Shown piece after piece: positions 25,700-33,841 of a stretch of 64,000 bases of DNA. Made by a program: the position numbers and the translations under genes. Every line of letters starts with the position of its first letter. The stretch's first letter is position 1. The notes beneath the pieces were generated by a model that saw only the letters and a program-made list of their open reading frames with translations, did no database searches and was not told the DNA's origin. The stretch is taken from the NCBI RefSeq assembly GCF_038397725.1, contig NZ_CP151634.1, positions 3,944,378 through 4,008,377 on the forward strand. The letters are read 5' to 3'. Source of the stretch: Microbacterium sp. LWO13-1.2 (lineage in GTDB: Bacteria > Actinomycetota > Actinomycetes > Actinomycetales > Microbacteriaceae).

Positions 25700-26677
25700 T
25701 CAAGGCATCGGCGGTCGAGCGACCAACAGCTCCCCCGACCCGCTCACGACGAGTCGACCGGCCGCGGCGGGTGTCAGCAGAGTCGTGCCCACCGGGAACG
25801 GCTGCCCCGCGATCTCCACGTCTCCGCTGGTGACCACCGAGAGGGAGAAACCAGGCGCGAGCTGGTCTGTTCCGGCGACAGGATGCCGATCCAAGCGGAA
25901 GTACTCATCGGCGTCGCGCGGGAAGACGGAACCGGAGGGCGGCGCCGCTCGCACGAGGTGCCGGAGCTCGGCCCGGCTCCGCCCGGACCGGCGGACGGCG
26001 GCGAGCGCGAGGTCGAAGCCCAGACCGAGGTGCCCGGCATTCGGACCGTCGACAGCGAAACCCTTCCACTCGAGCAGGATGGAGAGGTCCTCCGGCTGCT
26101 GCAATTCGAGCAGCAGGACACCGGCGCCGATCGCGTGCAGCTCACCCGGCGGCACCCAGACGACGTCGCCTGGAGCGACATCCACCTCGTGCAGCAGCGC
26201 CAGCAGCGCTTCGACCTCCTGCGATGCCACGAGGGCCGAGAGTTCTTCCGCCTCGACGTCACGCCGGAGTCCGATGTGCACGACCCCGCCTTCGAGGATG
26301 TACCAGGCCTCGGCTTTGCCGTGGGCAATGCCGAGATGCGTCGCGGCGAAGGCGTCGTCAGGATGCGCGTGCACCGGGAGTCGCTGGCCGGCATCCAGGA
26401 GCTTGACCAGCAGCCGTGCGTCCGCTCCCCACCGCGCGACGTGCGCGGCTCCGAGCCAGAACTCGGGATCGTTCATGATCGCATCCCGCAGCAGTTCGCC
26501 GTCGGGGAGGCGGGTGAGCCCGAGTTCCGACTCTCCGCGGATCGTCGTGGTCGACCCGATCCAGTCCTCGGGCTCCCGCTCCTCCGACGAAAGCTCGCCG
26601 CGAAACGCGCTGATCCGCGCCCCTCCGCGATAGAAGCGCTCCGGAGGACGATTGGCGGGAAGCCTGATCGGCCTCAC
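25700..26677 (-). CDS. Mannose-6-phosphate isomerase-like protein (class I)
   Basis: The 325-residue cupin-type isomerase carries LPVHAHPDDAFAATHLGIAHGKAEAWYIL (about residues 100-128), with two zinc histidines and the conserved GKAEAWY. VWVPPGELHAIGAGVLLLE provides the third histidine. The family interconverts mannose-6-phosphate and fructose-6-phosphate. It is last in a six-gene sugar operon, and its GTG start (26677) overlaps the kinase stop. The DLSILLEWKGF segment differs from classical ManA, so another aldose/ketose phosphate pair is possible. Confidence 0.85.
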   Translation of the reverse strand: MRPIRLPANRPPERFYRGGARISAFRGELSSEEREPEDWIGSTTTIRGESELGLTRLPDGELLRDAIMNDPEFWLGAAHVARWGADARLLVKLLDAGQRLPVHAHPDDAFAATHLGIAHGKAEAWYILEGGVVHIGLRRDVEAEELSALVASQEVEALLALLHEVDVAPGDVVWVPPGELHAIGAGVLLLELQQPEDLSILLEWKGFAVDGPNAGHLGLGFDLALAAVRRSGRSRAELRHLVRAAPPSGSVFPRDADEYFRLDRHPVAGTDQLAPGFSLSVVTSGDVEIAGQPFPVGTTLLTPAAAGRLVVSGSGELLVARPPMP

Positions 26678-27882
26678 GCGCCCCGTCCACTCTGACTGCG
26701 CGCGGAGAGGAAGCCGCCGACGAAGCTGTCGCCGAGCCCGACCGTCGTCGGCGAAGGAACATCGAAGACGAATCCCGGCACACCGACGATGTCGCTTCGG
26801 AGGCTCTCGATCGCAGCGACCACCGCCGCTCCCCCGGCATGCCGTGGCATCGCGGCCGTGCTCTCGACATCCTCCGCCGTGAACCGGTCCCCCAGCCGGT
26901 ACCGGGTCGCGGCCATGCGGACGGCGCTGTCGAGAGCCTCTCGGTGCCGTCGGGCGTGCGGACCGATCGCCGTCGCCCAGTAGCGGGTGTGCACGACGAG
27001 CGCGGGCGAAGGGATCCGCGCAGCGACCTCGTCGAGGGCGTCGACGATCGAACCGGCATCCAGCAGATTCACCGCGCGCCCGCAGTACTCCTGCAGCTCG
27101 TCCTCGTTCATGCTGTACACGTCGATCCGCGGGAGCAACCGCGCTCTCACCGTCTCCGCGAAGTCGCGGACATAGAAGCCTGCGTCCTCGTAGAAGACGA
27201 GCGCATCGTCTGGCAGGCTGCGCATAGCCTGCTCCAGCTCATCCAGCCGCCGCTCGAGCAGCTCATGATCCTGCATCGTGTTGAACCCGGAGATGAGGAA
27301 GGCCGCTGCGCCCTCGAGAGCTGCGGGGAGTTCGGCGGCGATGGCCATCTCCCGATTGGGAGGATCGTTCGCGAAGATCAGGCGGTTCGGCGCCGGCGAG
27401 ACGACGTCTCCGTCCAGCATCCGGGCCCGGGCGCCCACCGGATACTGCACGATCAGGTGCGGGTCGAGGGTGTCGCGAGTGGCGGACGAGACATAGGAGA
27501 TCGACGGCGGCAGCAGCCGGCGCACGTTCTCGTCGATGCTCACCAGATGCTGGACGCTCGGGATGCCCAGGCGATCGAGTGCCAGGCCGGCACGCACACC
27601 CGTGCCGCCGAGGGTGATGTCGTACTCGAAATGACTCACGAAGCGCTCGATGACAGCCGACGAGGCGACGAATCGCTCCGCACCGGTACCGGAGGCGAGG
27701 AAGGCGAGAATCGCCACGAGCAGCGAGCGCTCGTCGATGATCGGCGCCGTGGTCGTCAGTTCGTGCCTGCGCACTCGATGCTCGAGGGCGAGCCGATCGA
27801 GCACCGCGGTGTCCCATCGGAGTTCGTAGTCGACGGTGCCGCCGAGCCCGAGAACGAAATGTCTGTCCACGTCGCCGATCAT
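26674..27882 (-). CDS. ADP-dependent phosphofructokinase/glucokinase family protein
   Basis: The 402-residue ribokinase-fold protein has the marks of the ADP-dependent kinase family. Seen are DITLGGTGVRAGLALDRLG (sugar loop), DPHLIVQYPVGARA, NRLIFANDPPNREM and AAFLISGFNTMQDH. DVYSMNEDELQEY supplies the NxxE magnesium motif, VVHTRYWATAIG follows, and the catalytic GLGDSFVGG lies near residue 387. Known members phosphorylate glucose or fructose-6-phosphate with ADP. Whether this one uses ADP is untested. GAGGAGG abuts the ATG at 27882; GTG at 27870, 12 bases from it, is an alternative start. Its neighbours are an aldolase and an isomerase. Confidence 0.82.
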   Translation of the reverse strand: MIGDVDRHFVLGLGGTVDYELRWDTAVLDRLALEHRVRRHELTTTAPIIDERSLLVAILAFLASGTGAERFVASSAVIERFVSHFEYDITLGGTGVRAGLALDRLGIPSVQHLVSIDENVRRLLPPSISYVSSATRDTLDPHLIVQYPVGARARMLDGDVVSPAPNRLIFANDPPNREMAIAAELPAALEGAAAFLISGFNTMQDHELLERRLDELEQAMRSLPDDALVFYEDAGFYVRDFAETVRARLLPRIDVYSMNEDELQEYCGRAVNLLDAGSIVDALDEVAARIPSPALVVHTRYWATAIGPHARRHREALDSAVRMAATRYRLGDRFTAEDVESTAAMPRHAGGAAVVAAIESLRSDIVGVPGFVFDVPSPTTVGLGDSFVGGFLSARSQSGRGA

Positions 27883-27901
27883 CCTCCTCTCGCCCGCGGA
27901 T

Positions 27902-28765
27902 TCAGTACAGCGCAGCGGTGCCGTCTGCGCCGAAGAGCCGGATCTTCTCCGCAGCGGTGACCTTCATCGCCGCGACGGAACCCGGCTGGATGGCATTGGG
28001 CTCCCGGAGCCGCTGATCGGTGCCGAGGATCTCGCGCATCCGGTTGTGGTACGAGACCTTGATGTCGCTGGAGATGTTGATCTTGTTGATCCCGAGGCTC
28101 ACCGCCCGGCTGAGCTCGCTGTCGGGGTTGCTCGACCCGCCGTGCAGCACCAGCGGGATGCCGACGGCCGCCTTGATCTGCTCGAGCAGGTCGTGACGCA
28201 GTTCGGGGTTCTTCTCCGCCGGGTAGAGCCCGTGGGATGTGCCGATGGCGATCGCGAGACTGTCGACGCCGGTCTCCTCGACGAAGCGCACCGCGTCGGC
28301 AGGGTTCGTGTAGATGATCTCCGCCGCTCCGGATTCTCCGTAGCTGTCGTTCGCACCGATCGTGCCGAGCTCGCCCTCGACCTGGATGCCGACGGCGTGC
28401 GCGGCCTCGACGACCTTGCGCGTCAGCGCGACGTTCTCGTCGAACGGCAGCAGCGAGGCGTCGATCATCACCGAGGTGAATCCCGCCTTGATGGCCGTGA
28501 TGATCTGCTCGTAGCTGCCGCCGTGGTCCCAGTGGATCGCGACCGGAACGCTCGACCGGTGCGCACGGGAGTGCATCGCGGGAATGAGGTCGGTCGTGAT
28601 GTGGGAGACCTCATCGGGGTGGATCGCGATGATGACCGGTGCGGACAGTTCCTCGCTGATGTCGATGATGCCGTTGAACATCGCCCAGTCGCTGATGTTG
28701 AACGCGGGGATCGCGAAGTTATGCGCGTTCGCGACATCGAGGATGGATTTGCCGGTGTAGAGCAC
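27902..28765 (-). CDS. Class II ketose-bisphosphate aldolase
   Basis: The 287-residue zinc aldolase has AIPAFNISDWAMFNGIIDIS at the start and VAIHWDHGGSYEQIITAI (about 76-93), with the catalytic Asp and first metal His. EGELGTIGAND, AIAIGTSHGLYP, LVLHGGSSNPDSEL and INKINISSDI (phosphate site) follow. It cleaves fructose-1,6- or tagatose-1,6-bisphosphate to two triose phosphates; the sequence does not decide between them. The start is GTG at 28765 with AGGAG 7 bases upstream. It lies between the permeases and the ADP-dependent-type kinase. Confidence 0.92.
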   Translation of the reverse strand: MLYTGKSILDVANAHNFAIPAFNISDWAMFNGIIDISEELSAPVIIAIHPDEVSHITTDLIPAMHSRAHRSSVPVAIHWDHGGSYEQIITAIKAGFTSVMIDASLLPFDENVALTRKVVEAAHAVGIQVEGELGTIGANDSYGESGAAEIIYTNPADAVRFVEETGVDSLAIAIGTSHGLYPAEKNPELRHDLLEQIKAAVGIPLVLHGGSSNPDSELSRAVSLGINKINISSDIKVSYHNRMREILGTDQRLREPNAIQPGSVAAMKVTAAEKIRLFGADGTAALY

Positions 28766-28811
28766 GTGATTTCTCCTGTTTCGTGGTGGTCGAAGTCTGG
28801 GGTGACGGATG

Positions 28812-29657
28812 TCAGCTCTTCACCGAGCCGGCCGTGAGACCGCTGATGAAATAGCGCTGGAAGAAGAGGAAGAGGATGAGCACCGGGATCGACCCGAGCA
28901 CGCTCATCGCCATGATCTGGTTCCACTCGTAGGAGTGCTGACCCATCAGCAGCTGGATGCCGATCGGCACGGTGCGCATGTCGATCGTGCGGGTGAGCGT
29001 GAGGGCGAACAGGTACTCGTTCCACGCGATCATGAACGTGTAGATGCCGACCGAGACGATGCCGGGAACCGAGATCGGCACCAGGATGCGCCAGAGGGCG
29101 GTCATGGAACCCGCGCCGTCGACCCGGACAGCCTCGTCGAGTTCCTTCGGCAGGGTGTTGAAGTACCCGGTCATCATGATGATCGCGTAGGGCAGCGTGA
29201 ACACCATGTACGTGAGGATGAGGCCGGCGTAGGAGTTGTACAGTCCGAGCGCGACCATCAGGCCGAAGTACGGGATGAGCAGCGTGATCGGCGGCACGGC
29301 CTGCACGCTCACGATCACGACGTTCAGGATGCGCTTGCCGCGGAACTCGAAGCGGCTGAAGGCATAGGCCGCCTGGATCGCGACGATCAGCGTCAGGATC
29401 GTGACCGCTCCGGCGACGATGTAGCTGTTGAGGAAGAACCTCATCGTCTCCGGGTTCGTGAAGATCGCGATGTAGGCCTCGAACGAGAAGGTGTCGGTGA
29501 TCAGGCGCGGCGGCAGTTCGAAGATCTGAGTGTTCGACTTGAACGAACTCGAGAGCATCCACAGCACGGGTCCCGCAGCGAACACCGCGCCGAGGATGAG
29601 GCCGATCGTGACACCGGTCTTCGCCGCGAGACGCTGGTTCTTGACGGTGAGAGCCAT
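28812..29657 (-). CDS. Carbohydrate ABC transporter permease (MalG type)
   Basis: The 281-residue permease has six membrane helices, beginning VTIGLILGAVFAAGPVLWML. The EAA loop ELDEAVRVDGAGSMTALWRILVPIS (about 185-209) contacts the ATPase. The C-terminus FFQRYFISGLTAGSVKS is typical of the MalG/UgpE branch. It starts two bases after the stop of its partner permease. No ATP-binding gene is in the operon, so a shared MsiK-type ATPase encoded elsewhere is expected (inference from known actinobacterial systems). Confidence 0.93.
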   Translation of the reverse strand: MALTVKNQRLAAKTGVTIGLILGAVFAAGPVLWMLSSSFKSNTQIFELPPRLITDTFSFEAYIAIFTNPETMRFFLNSYIVAGAVTILTLIVAIQAAYAFSRFEFRGKRILNVVIVSVQAVPPITLLIPYFGLMVALGLYNSYAGLILTYMVFTLPYAIIMMTGYFNTLPKELDEAVRVDGAGSMTALWRILVPISVPGIVSVGIYTFMIAWNEYLFALTLTRTIDMRTVPIGIQLLMGQHSYEWNQIMAMSVLGSIPVLILFLFFQRYFISGLTAGSVKS

Positions 29658-29659
29658 GA

Positions 29660-30583
29660 TCAGTCCCTCGCTTTCTGGTGACGGACGTAGAACACGGCGA
29701 GCACCATCGACATGAGCAGCACCAGCACGGCGGAGGTCGCTGCGAGCGAGAAGTCGTACTTGGCGAAGGCCAGCTTGTAGGTGAAGGTGCTGAGCACCTC
29801 GGTGACGTCGATGGGACCGCCACCGGTCGTCATCCAGATCAGGGCGAACTGCTGAGATGTCCAGATCAGGTCGAGCAGCACCAGGCTGACGATGATCGGC
29901 CGCAGCTGCGGGATGGTGACGTTCCAGAACCGCTGCACAGCGCCGGCGCCGTCGACCGTGGCCGCTTCGTTCAGTTCGTTCGGGATGCCCTGGAGACCGG
30001 CCAGCAGGCTGACCATGAAGAAGGGATACCCGGCCCAGATGTTGATGAAGATGATGGTGCCGAGCGCGAGCTGAGGTGAGGCCAGCCATTCGATATCGGT
30101 GTTGAGCAGGAAGTTGACGACGCCGTTGGGGGCGAGCAGCATGCGCCACAGGACCGCGATCACGGCGACGGTGAAGAGCCACGGCAGCACGTACAGGGCC
30201 CGGAACACGGATCTCGCGAAGCCTCCGAGCAGCGGGCTGTTCAGCATCATCGCGAAGCCGAGACCGAGGACAAGGTGCGCGACGACGCTTGCGACCGTGA
30301 ACAGGATCGTGTTGCCCGTGGCCTTCCAGAAGCCGGGGTCGGAGAGGATCTCCACGTAGTTCGCGATGCCGACGAACTCCGGTGACTTGTTCAGGATCAC
30401 GTTGTCCTGGAACGAGTAGCCGATCACCATGATGATCGGAACGATCATCAGCACGAACAGCAGGATCATCGTGGGCGAGAGGAAGGCGTAGGACTCTGTC
30501 GTCTTGCGCAGCTGGCGGCGTCTGCGCGACAGCGAGACTCCGGTGACGATCACCTCGGTGTCGTCCGTGGTTCTGAGGCTCAT
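29660..30583 (-). CDS. Carbohydrate ABC transporter permease (MalF type)
   Basis: The 307-residue permease has a basic cytosolic N-terminus (SRRRRQLRKTTE), helix 1 YAFLSPTMILLFVLMIVPII, and an EAA loop ELNEAATVDGAGAVQRFWNVTIP at about 205-227. I chose the ATG at 30583 because AGGAG lies 10 bases upstream; an earlier in-frame ATG at 30619 falls inside the upstream stem-loop. It forms the membrane pore with the MalG-type partner. Confidence 0.92.
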   Translation of the reverse strand: MSLRTTDDTEVIVTGVSLSRRRRQLRKTTESYAFLSPTMILLFVLMIVPIIMVIGYSFQDNVILNKSPEFVGIANYVEILSDPGFWKATGNTILFTVASVVAHLVLGLGFAMMLNSPLLGGFARSVFRALYVLPWLFTVAVIAVLWRMLLAPNGVVNFLLNTDIEWLASPQLALGTIIFINIWAGYPFFMVSLLAGLQGIPNELNEAATVDGAGAVQRFWNVTIPQLRPIIVSLVLLDLIWTSQQFALIWMTTGGGPIDVTEVLSTFTYKLAFAKYDFSLAATSAVLVLLMSMVLAVFYVRHQKARD

Positions 30584-30608
30584 GGGAACCGGTGCTCCTA
30601 GGTTGGTC

Positions 30609-30646
30609 GGGTGCCGCATCGGATCGAGTCTCGCGATGCGGCACCC
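30609..30646 (-). promoter_or_regulatory. Intercistronic stem-loop between binding protein and permeases
   Basis: GGGTGCCGCATCG and CGATGCGGCACCC form a perfect 13-base stem with a 12-base loop, 23 bases past the binding-protein stop and before the permease start. There is no T-run. It probably stabilises the upstream message or partly terminates, so that binding protein exceeds permease. Confidence 0.7.
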
Positions 30647-30669
30647 CGTTCATGCGGGGAGGCAGGAGA

Positions 30670-31968
30670 TCAGAACTCCGCCTTCCAGGCGTCCTGCGCC
30701 TTCTTCAGCGCATCGTCGATCGACTGCTGCCCATCGAAGGCGGCCTGCAGCTGTTCGCCGAGCAGTCGCATGAGCTCCTCCGCGACGGGCAGTCCGGTGA
30801 ATTCGTTCGCCGGGTACCCTTCCTGGTAGATCTCGAAAGCCTTCTTGAACAGCTCGTCGTCGTTGACGAAGTCCGGCACCGACTTCGAGTTGCCGGGGAA
30901 CGCCTTGGCCATCGTCGACAGCTCGGAGTTCGTCTCCTCGCTCATCAGGAACTCGACCAGCTTGAAGGCGGCTTCCTTGTGCTCGGAGTTCTCGGCGACG
31001 CCGATGCCCCAGGACGCGTAGGGGATGCCCCGCTCGCCGTCGTATCCGTCCTCCGCAGGGAGAGCCGAGATCGAGAACTTCAGATCGGGGTTCGTCTCAC
31101 GGATCAGATTGATGTGCGCCAGCGAATCGATCATCATGCCGGCACGGCCGTTGGTGAACTCCTCGACCTTGTCCTGCTCCTTCATGGTGAAGGAACCGGA
31201 GGCGATCACGCCGTCGTCCCAGAGGCCGCCGATGAAGTCGACCGCCGAGGTGACGTCGTCGTTGGTCAGGTCCGGCTGGCCGTCTTTCAGCATCGAACCG
31301 CCGGATGCCCAGACCCACGACATGACGTCGTTCTGCACGCCGTTCGGAGCCTCGAGCGAAAGCGGGAGCACCCAGCCCGACGCGTCGCCGCCGAGTGCGG
31401 AGACCTTCGCCGCGGCATCCGCGAACTCGGTGCGCGTGGTCGGCGGGGCCGTGACGCCGGCTTCGGCGAGAAGAGTGTCATTCGTGAACATCGGATAGAC
31501 GAAGTTCACGACCGGGATCATGTACGTGCTGCCGTCGACCTGGATCTGGCTCGCCAACTCGCTGTCGTCGTAGTCGTACTCCTCCATGAGCGCGCTCAGG
31601 TCGGAGATGACGCCCTGCGAGGCGAAGTCATTCACCCAGGCGCCGTCGAGGCCGACGACGTCGGGCATGGTGCCGGATGCTGCTCCGGCGAAGAGCTGCT
31701 CCTTGGTCGACGCATACGGGCCGCTCACCAGATCGACCGTGATGCCGGGGTTCGCTTCTTCGAACTTGTCGATCAGAGCGCGGAACTCGCCGTCGGGGAG
31801 TTCGGGCTCCCACCACTGAGCGAACTCGATCGTGACGTCGCCGTCACCACCGCCGTCGGTTGTGCCGCTGTCGCCTGCCGCGCAACCTGCCACGGCCAGG
31901 ACTGTCACGGCTGCTGTCGCTGCGCCGGCGAGCTTCAGAATGCGTCGCCCTCGCCCCACTGTGATCAT
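30670..31968 (-). CDS. Extracellular sugar-binding lipoprotein of ABC transporter
   Basis: The 432-residue protein begins with a lipoprotein signal (GAATAAVTVLAVAGC; lipid-modified Cys near residue 29), a Gly/Asp linker, and a family 1 solute-binding fold. VTIEFAQWWEPELPDGEFRALIDKFEEANPGI and GTMPDVVGLDGAWV show the fold. AGVTAPPTTRTEFADAAAKV is the usual hinge region. The sugar cannot be deduced. AGGAG lies 6 bases before the ATG at 31968. It is first of the six-gene operon reading down to 25700. Confidence 0.93.
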   Translation of the reverse strand: MITVGRGRRILKLAGAATAAVTVLAVAGCAAGDSGTTDGGGDGDVTIEFAQWWEPELPDGEFRALIDKFEEANPGITVDLVSGPYASTKEQLFAGAASGTMPDVVGLDGAWVNDFASQGVISDLSALMEEYDYDDSELASQIQVDGSTYMIPVVNFVYPMFTNDTLLAEAGVTAPPTTRTEFADAAAKVSALGGDASGWVLPLSLEAPNGVQNDVMSWVWASGGSMLKDGQPDLTNDDVTSAVDFIGGLWDDGVIASGSFTMKEQDKVEEFTNGRAGMMIDSLAHINLIRETNPDLKFSISALPAEDGYDGERGIPYASWGIGVAENSEHKEAAFKLVEFLMSEETNSELSTMAKAFPGNSKSVPDFVNDDELFKKAFEIYQEGYPANEFTGLPVAEELMRLLGEQLQAAFDGQQSIDDALKKAQDAWKAEF

Positions 31969-31988
31969 CACTTCTCCTCTTCGAGATC

Positions 31989-32042
31989 GTGCCGCATAAC
32001 GCACTCTCATGCTTCTTCATGCGGTTTTGAGCCATGTTATGC
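31989..32042. promoter_or_regulatory. Probable DeoR operator region of the sugar operon
   Basis: GCATAAC at 31994-32000 and its complement GTTATGC at 32036-32042 form an inverted pair 35 bases apart. The second copy overlaps the predicted -10 box. GTGCCGCA at 31989 recurs at 32161 near the regulator start. The binding protein is inferred, not shown. Confidence 0.4.
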
Positions 32043-32063
32043 CGGAATCTAGCCAATAGTCAA
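32036..32063 (-). promoter_or_regulatory. Sigma-70-like promoter of the sugar operon
   Basis: On the minus strand TTGACT (32063-32058) and CATAAC (32041-32036) are 16 bases apart. The predicted leader to the binding-protein ATG is about 60 bases. Confidence 0.6.
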
Positions 32064-32198
32064 GGGCTTCTCTGCCGAGAATTGCACTCCAGGTCCCGGG
32101 TTCCCGCGTCCAGGCCACGAAAATCACTGGCGGAAACCGCCTGCCGTTTTGTGCATGATTGTGCCGCACTCCACCGCCATGTGTGCCAACATGTCTGC

Positions 32199-33005
32199 AT
32201 GGACGCTTCTGCAAAGGCCCACCGACGCCGCCTCCCTGCCGGCAGGAAGGCAGATCTCGCCGCCTACGTCGAGCAGACGGGCCAGGTCACGGTCGGCGAT
32301 CTCGCGGAGCACTTCAACGTCTCGATCGACACGATCCGGCGGGATCTCGACCAGCTCGATCGCGAGGGCGTGCTCATCCGGACGCATGGCGGAGCCGTCA
32401 GCGCCGCGAACGGCCAGCTCAAGGACCGCGCCCTCGACGTCCGCCTCAACATGCAGAAAGAGGAGAAGGAGCGGATCGCGCGCCTCGCCGCCGATCTCGT
32501 GCAGGACGGCTCAGTGGTGATGCTCAACGCGGGGACGACGACGCTCGCCGTCGCCCGCGCACTCCGCAATCACCGCGACCTCACGATCGCGACGAACAAC
32601 CTGCGCATTCCCGCGGAGATCTCGCCGTCGGCCTTCCGCGATCTGTTCGTCTTCGGTGGCGCCGTGCGTGCCATCACCCAGGCGACGACCGGCCCCGTCA
32701 CGTTCACGATGACGCCGGGCGGACCCGAAGTCGACATCCGCTGCGATCTGGCCCTCATCGCCGTCGGCGCCGTCGACCAGGACGGGTACTCGACCTCCAA
32801 CCTCGGCGACGCCGCCATGATGTCCGAGATGATCCAGCGCGCCGAGCGGATCGCGGTGCTCGCCGATTCGTCCAAGTTCGGACGTCGGCTGTTCGCGCAG
32901 ATCGCCACACTCGAGCGCGTCGATTACCTCATCACAGACAAGGCCCCGCCGCGTGAGGTGGCGGCGGCGCTCGCACAGGCCGATGTCGAGGTCCTCACGC
33001 CGTAG
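32199..33005 (+). CDS. DeoR/GlpR-family transcriptional regulator
   Basis: The 268-residue protein has the DeoR N-terminal helix-turn-helix TVGDLAEHFNVSIDTIRRDLDQL (about 31-53) followed by the family-specific RTHGGAV. A DeoRC sugar-phosphate-binding domain follows, with NAGTTTLAVARAL, FGGAVRA, DLALIAVGAVD and VLADSSKFG. Proteins of this family usually repress sugar operons and are released by a phosphorylated intermediate. It is divergent from the sugar ABC/kinase/aldolase operon, its most likely target. The ATG at 32199 keeps the HTH at its normal place; no clear ribosome-binding site precedes it. Confidence 0.92.
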   Translation: MDASAKAHRRRLPAGRKADLAAYVEQTGQVTVGDLAEHFNVSIDTIRRDLDQLDREGVLIRTHGGAVSAANGQLKDRALDVRLNMQKEEKERIARLAADLVQDGSVVMLNAGTTTLAVARALRNHRDLTIATNNLRIPAEISPSAFRDLFVFGGAVRAITQATTGPVTFTMTPGGPEVDIRCDLALIAVGAVDQDGYSTSNLGDAAMMSEMIQRAERIAVLADSSKFGRRLFAQIATLERVDYLITDKAPPREVAAALAQADVEVLTP

Positions 33006-33083
33006 CGGTCGCTGATTTCTCCTGGCATCGCGCCATCATCGAAGTGAGCAGGAATCGAGAAGCGCGCCCTCGTGCAGCATCCG

Positions 33084-33089
33084 TAACGT
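33084..33089 (+). promoter_or_regulatory. -10 box of the VOC gene, leaderless
   Basis: TAACGT ends 7 bases before the ATG at 33097. Confidence 0.4.
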
Positions 33090-33096
33090 CGAGGTC

Positions 33097-33720
33097 ATGA
33101 ACAACACCATCGACTCCATCACCCTCCACGTCTCCGATGTCGCCGCCGCAGAGGCGTTCTACACACGGGCCTTCGGCCTCGGCGATCGGCTCCTCTTCCG
33201 CACCGCGGATACCGACACCTCCGGGTTCCGCGGCTACACCCTCTCCCTGGTCGTCTCTCAGCCGGCGAACGTGCACGCCCTCATCGACGCAGCCGTCGCC
33301 GGCGGCGCCCGCATCATCAAGCCGGTCTCGAAGTCGCTCTGGGGAGTCGGCGGCACCGTCCAGGCACCGGACGGCGCCATCTGGAAGGTCGCGACGACCG
33401 CCAAGAAGGACACCGCGCCCGCCAGCCGCGATGTCGACGAGATCATCCTGCTGATCGGCGCTGCCGATGTCGTCGCGTCGAAGACCTTCTACGCCGAGCG
33501 CGGCATCCGCGTCGCCAAGAGCTTCGGCCGCAGCTACGTGCAGTTCGAGACCGGCGCCGGCTCCATCGGCCTAGGCCTGTACCGTCACGCCTCTCTTGCC
33601 AAGGACGCGGGAGTTCCCGCGGATGGATCCGGCTCGCACCGCCTGACCGTGAACGGCGTGCTCGGTGCCGCGGTCGACCCGGACGGATTCGCCTGGGCGC
33701 CTGTCGAGGCACGGGTCTGA
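33097..33720 (+). CDS. VOC/glyoxalase-family protein, two modules
   Basis: The 207-residue protein has two vicinal-oxygen-chelate modules. The first opens SITLHVSDVAAAEAFYTRAFGLG (about 6-28) and ends APDGAIWKVATT. The second opens DEIILLIGAADVVASKTFYAERG and ends VDPDGFAWAPVEA. Members include glyoxalase I, extradiol dioxygenases and antibiotic-binding proteins. The metal histidine/glutamate set is incomplete by eye, so a catalytic assignment is not justified. A strong terminator follows. Confidence 0.85.
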   Translation: MNNTIDSITLHVSDVAAAEAFYTRAFGLGDRLLFRTADTDTSGFRGYTLSLVVSQPANVHALIDAAVAGGARIIKPVSKSLWGVGGTVQAPDGAIWKVATTAKKDTAPASRDVDEIILLIGAADVVASKTFYAERGIRVAKSFGRSYVQFETGAGSIGLGLYRHASLAKDAGVPADGSGSHRLTVNGVLGAAVDPDGFAWAPVEARV

Positions 33721-33780
33721 CCTCCACGTCCCCACGAGGCGAAGAACATCTCACGGCCACTGCGAGGTGCCGGAACACGA

Positions 33781-33814
33781 CGGAGGCCGCCGGGATCACT
33801 CCCGGCGGCCTCCG
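33781..33814. terminator. Bidirectional terminator between VOC and nuclease genes
   Basis: CGGAGGCCGCCGGG and CCCGGCGGCCTCCG form a perfect 14-base stem with a 6-base loop, between convergent genes. Confidence 0.8.
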
Positions 33815-33841
33815 TGTTCGCGTTCAGGCGAGCGTGCTCGA

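Noticed and set aside
25700..28765. Sulfoquinovose (sulfo-EMP) pathway for the kinase-aldolase-isomerase set
   Set aside because: No sulfoquinovosidase, sulfolactaldehyde reductase or sulfonate exporter is present; the isomerase and kinase families do not match that pathway.
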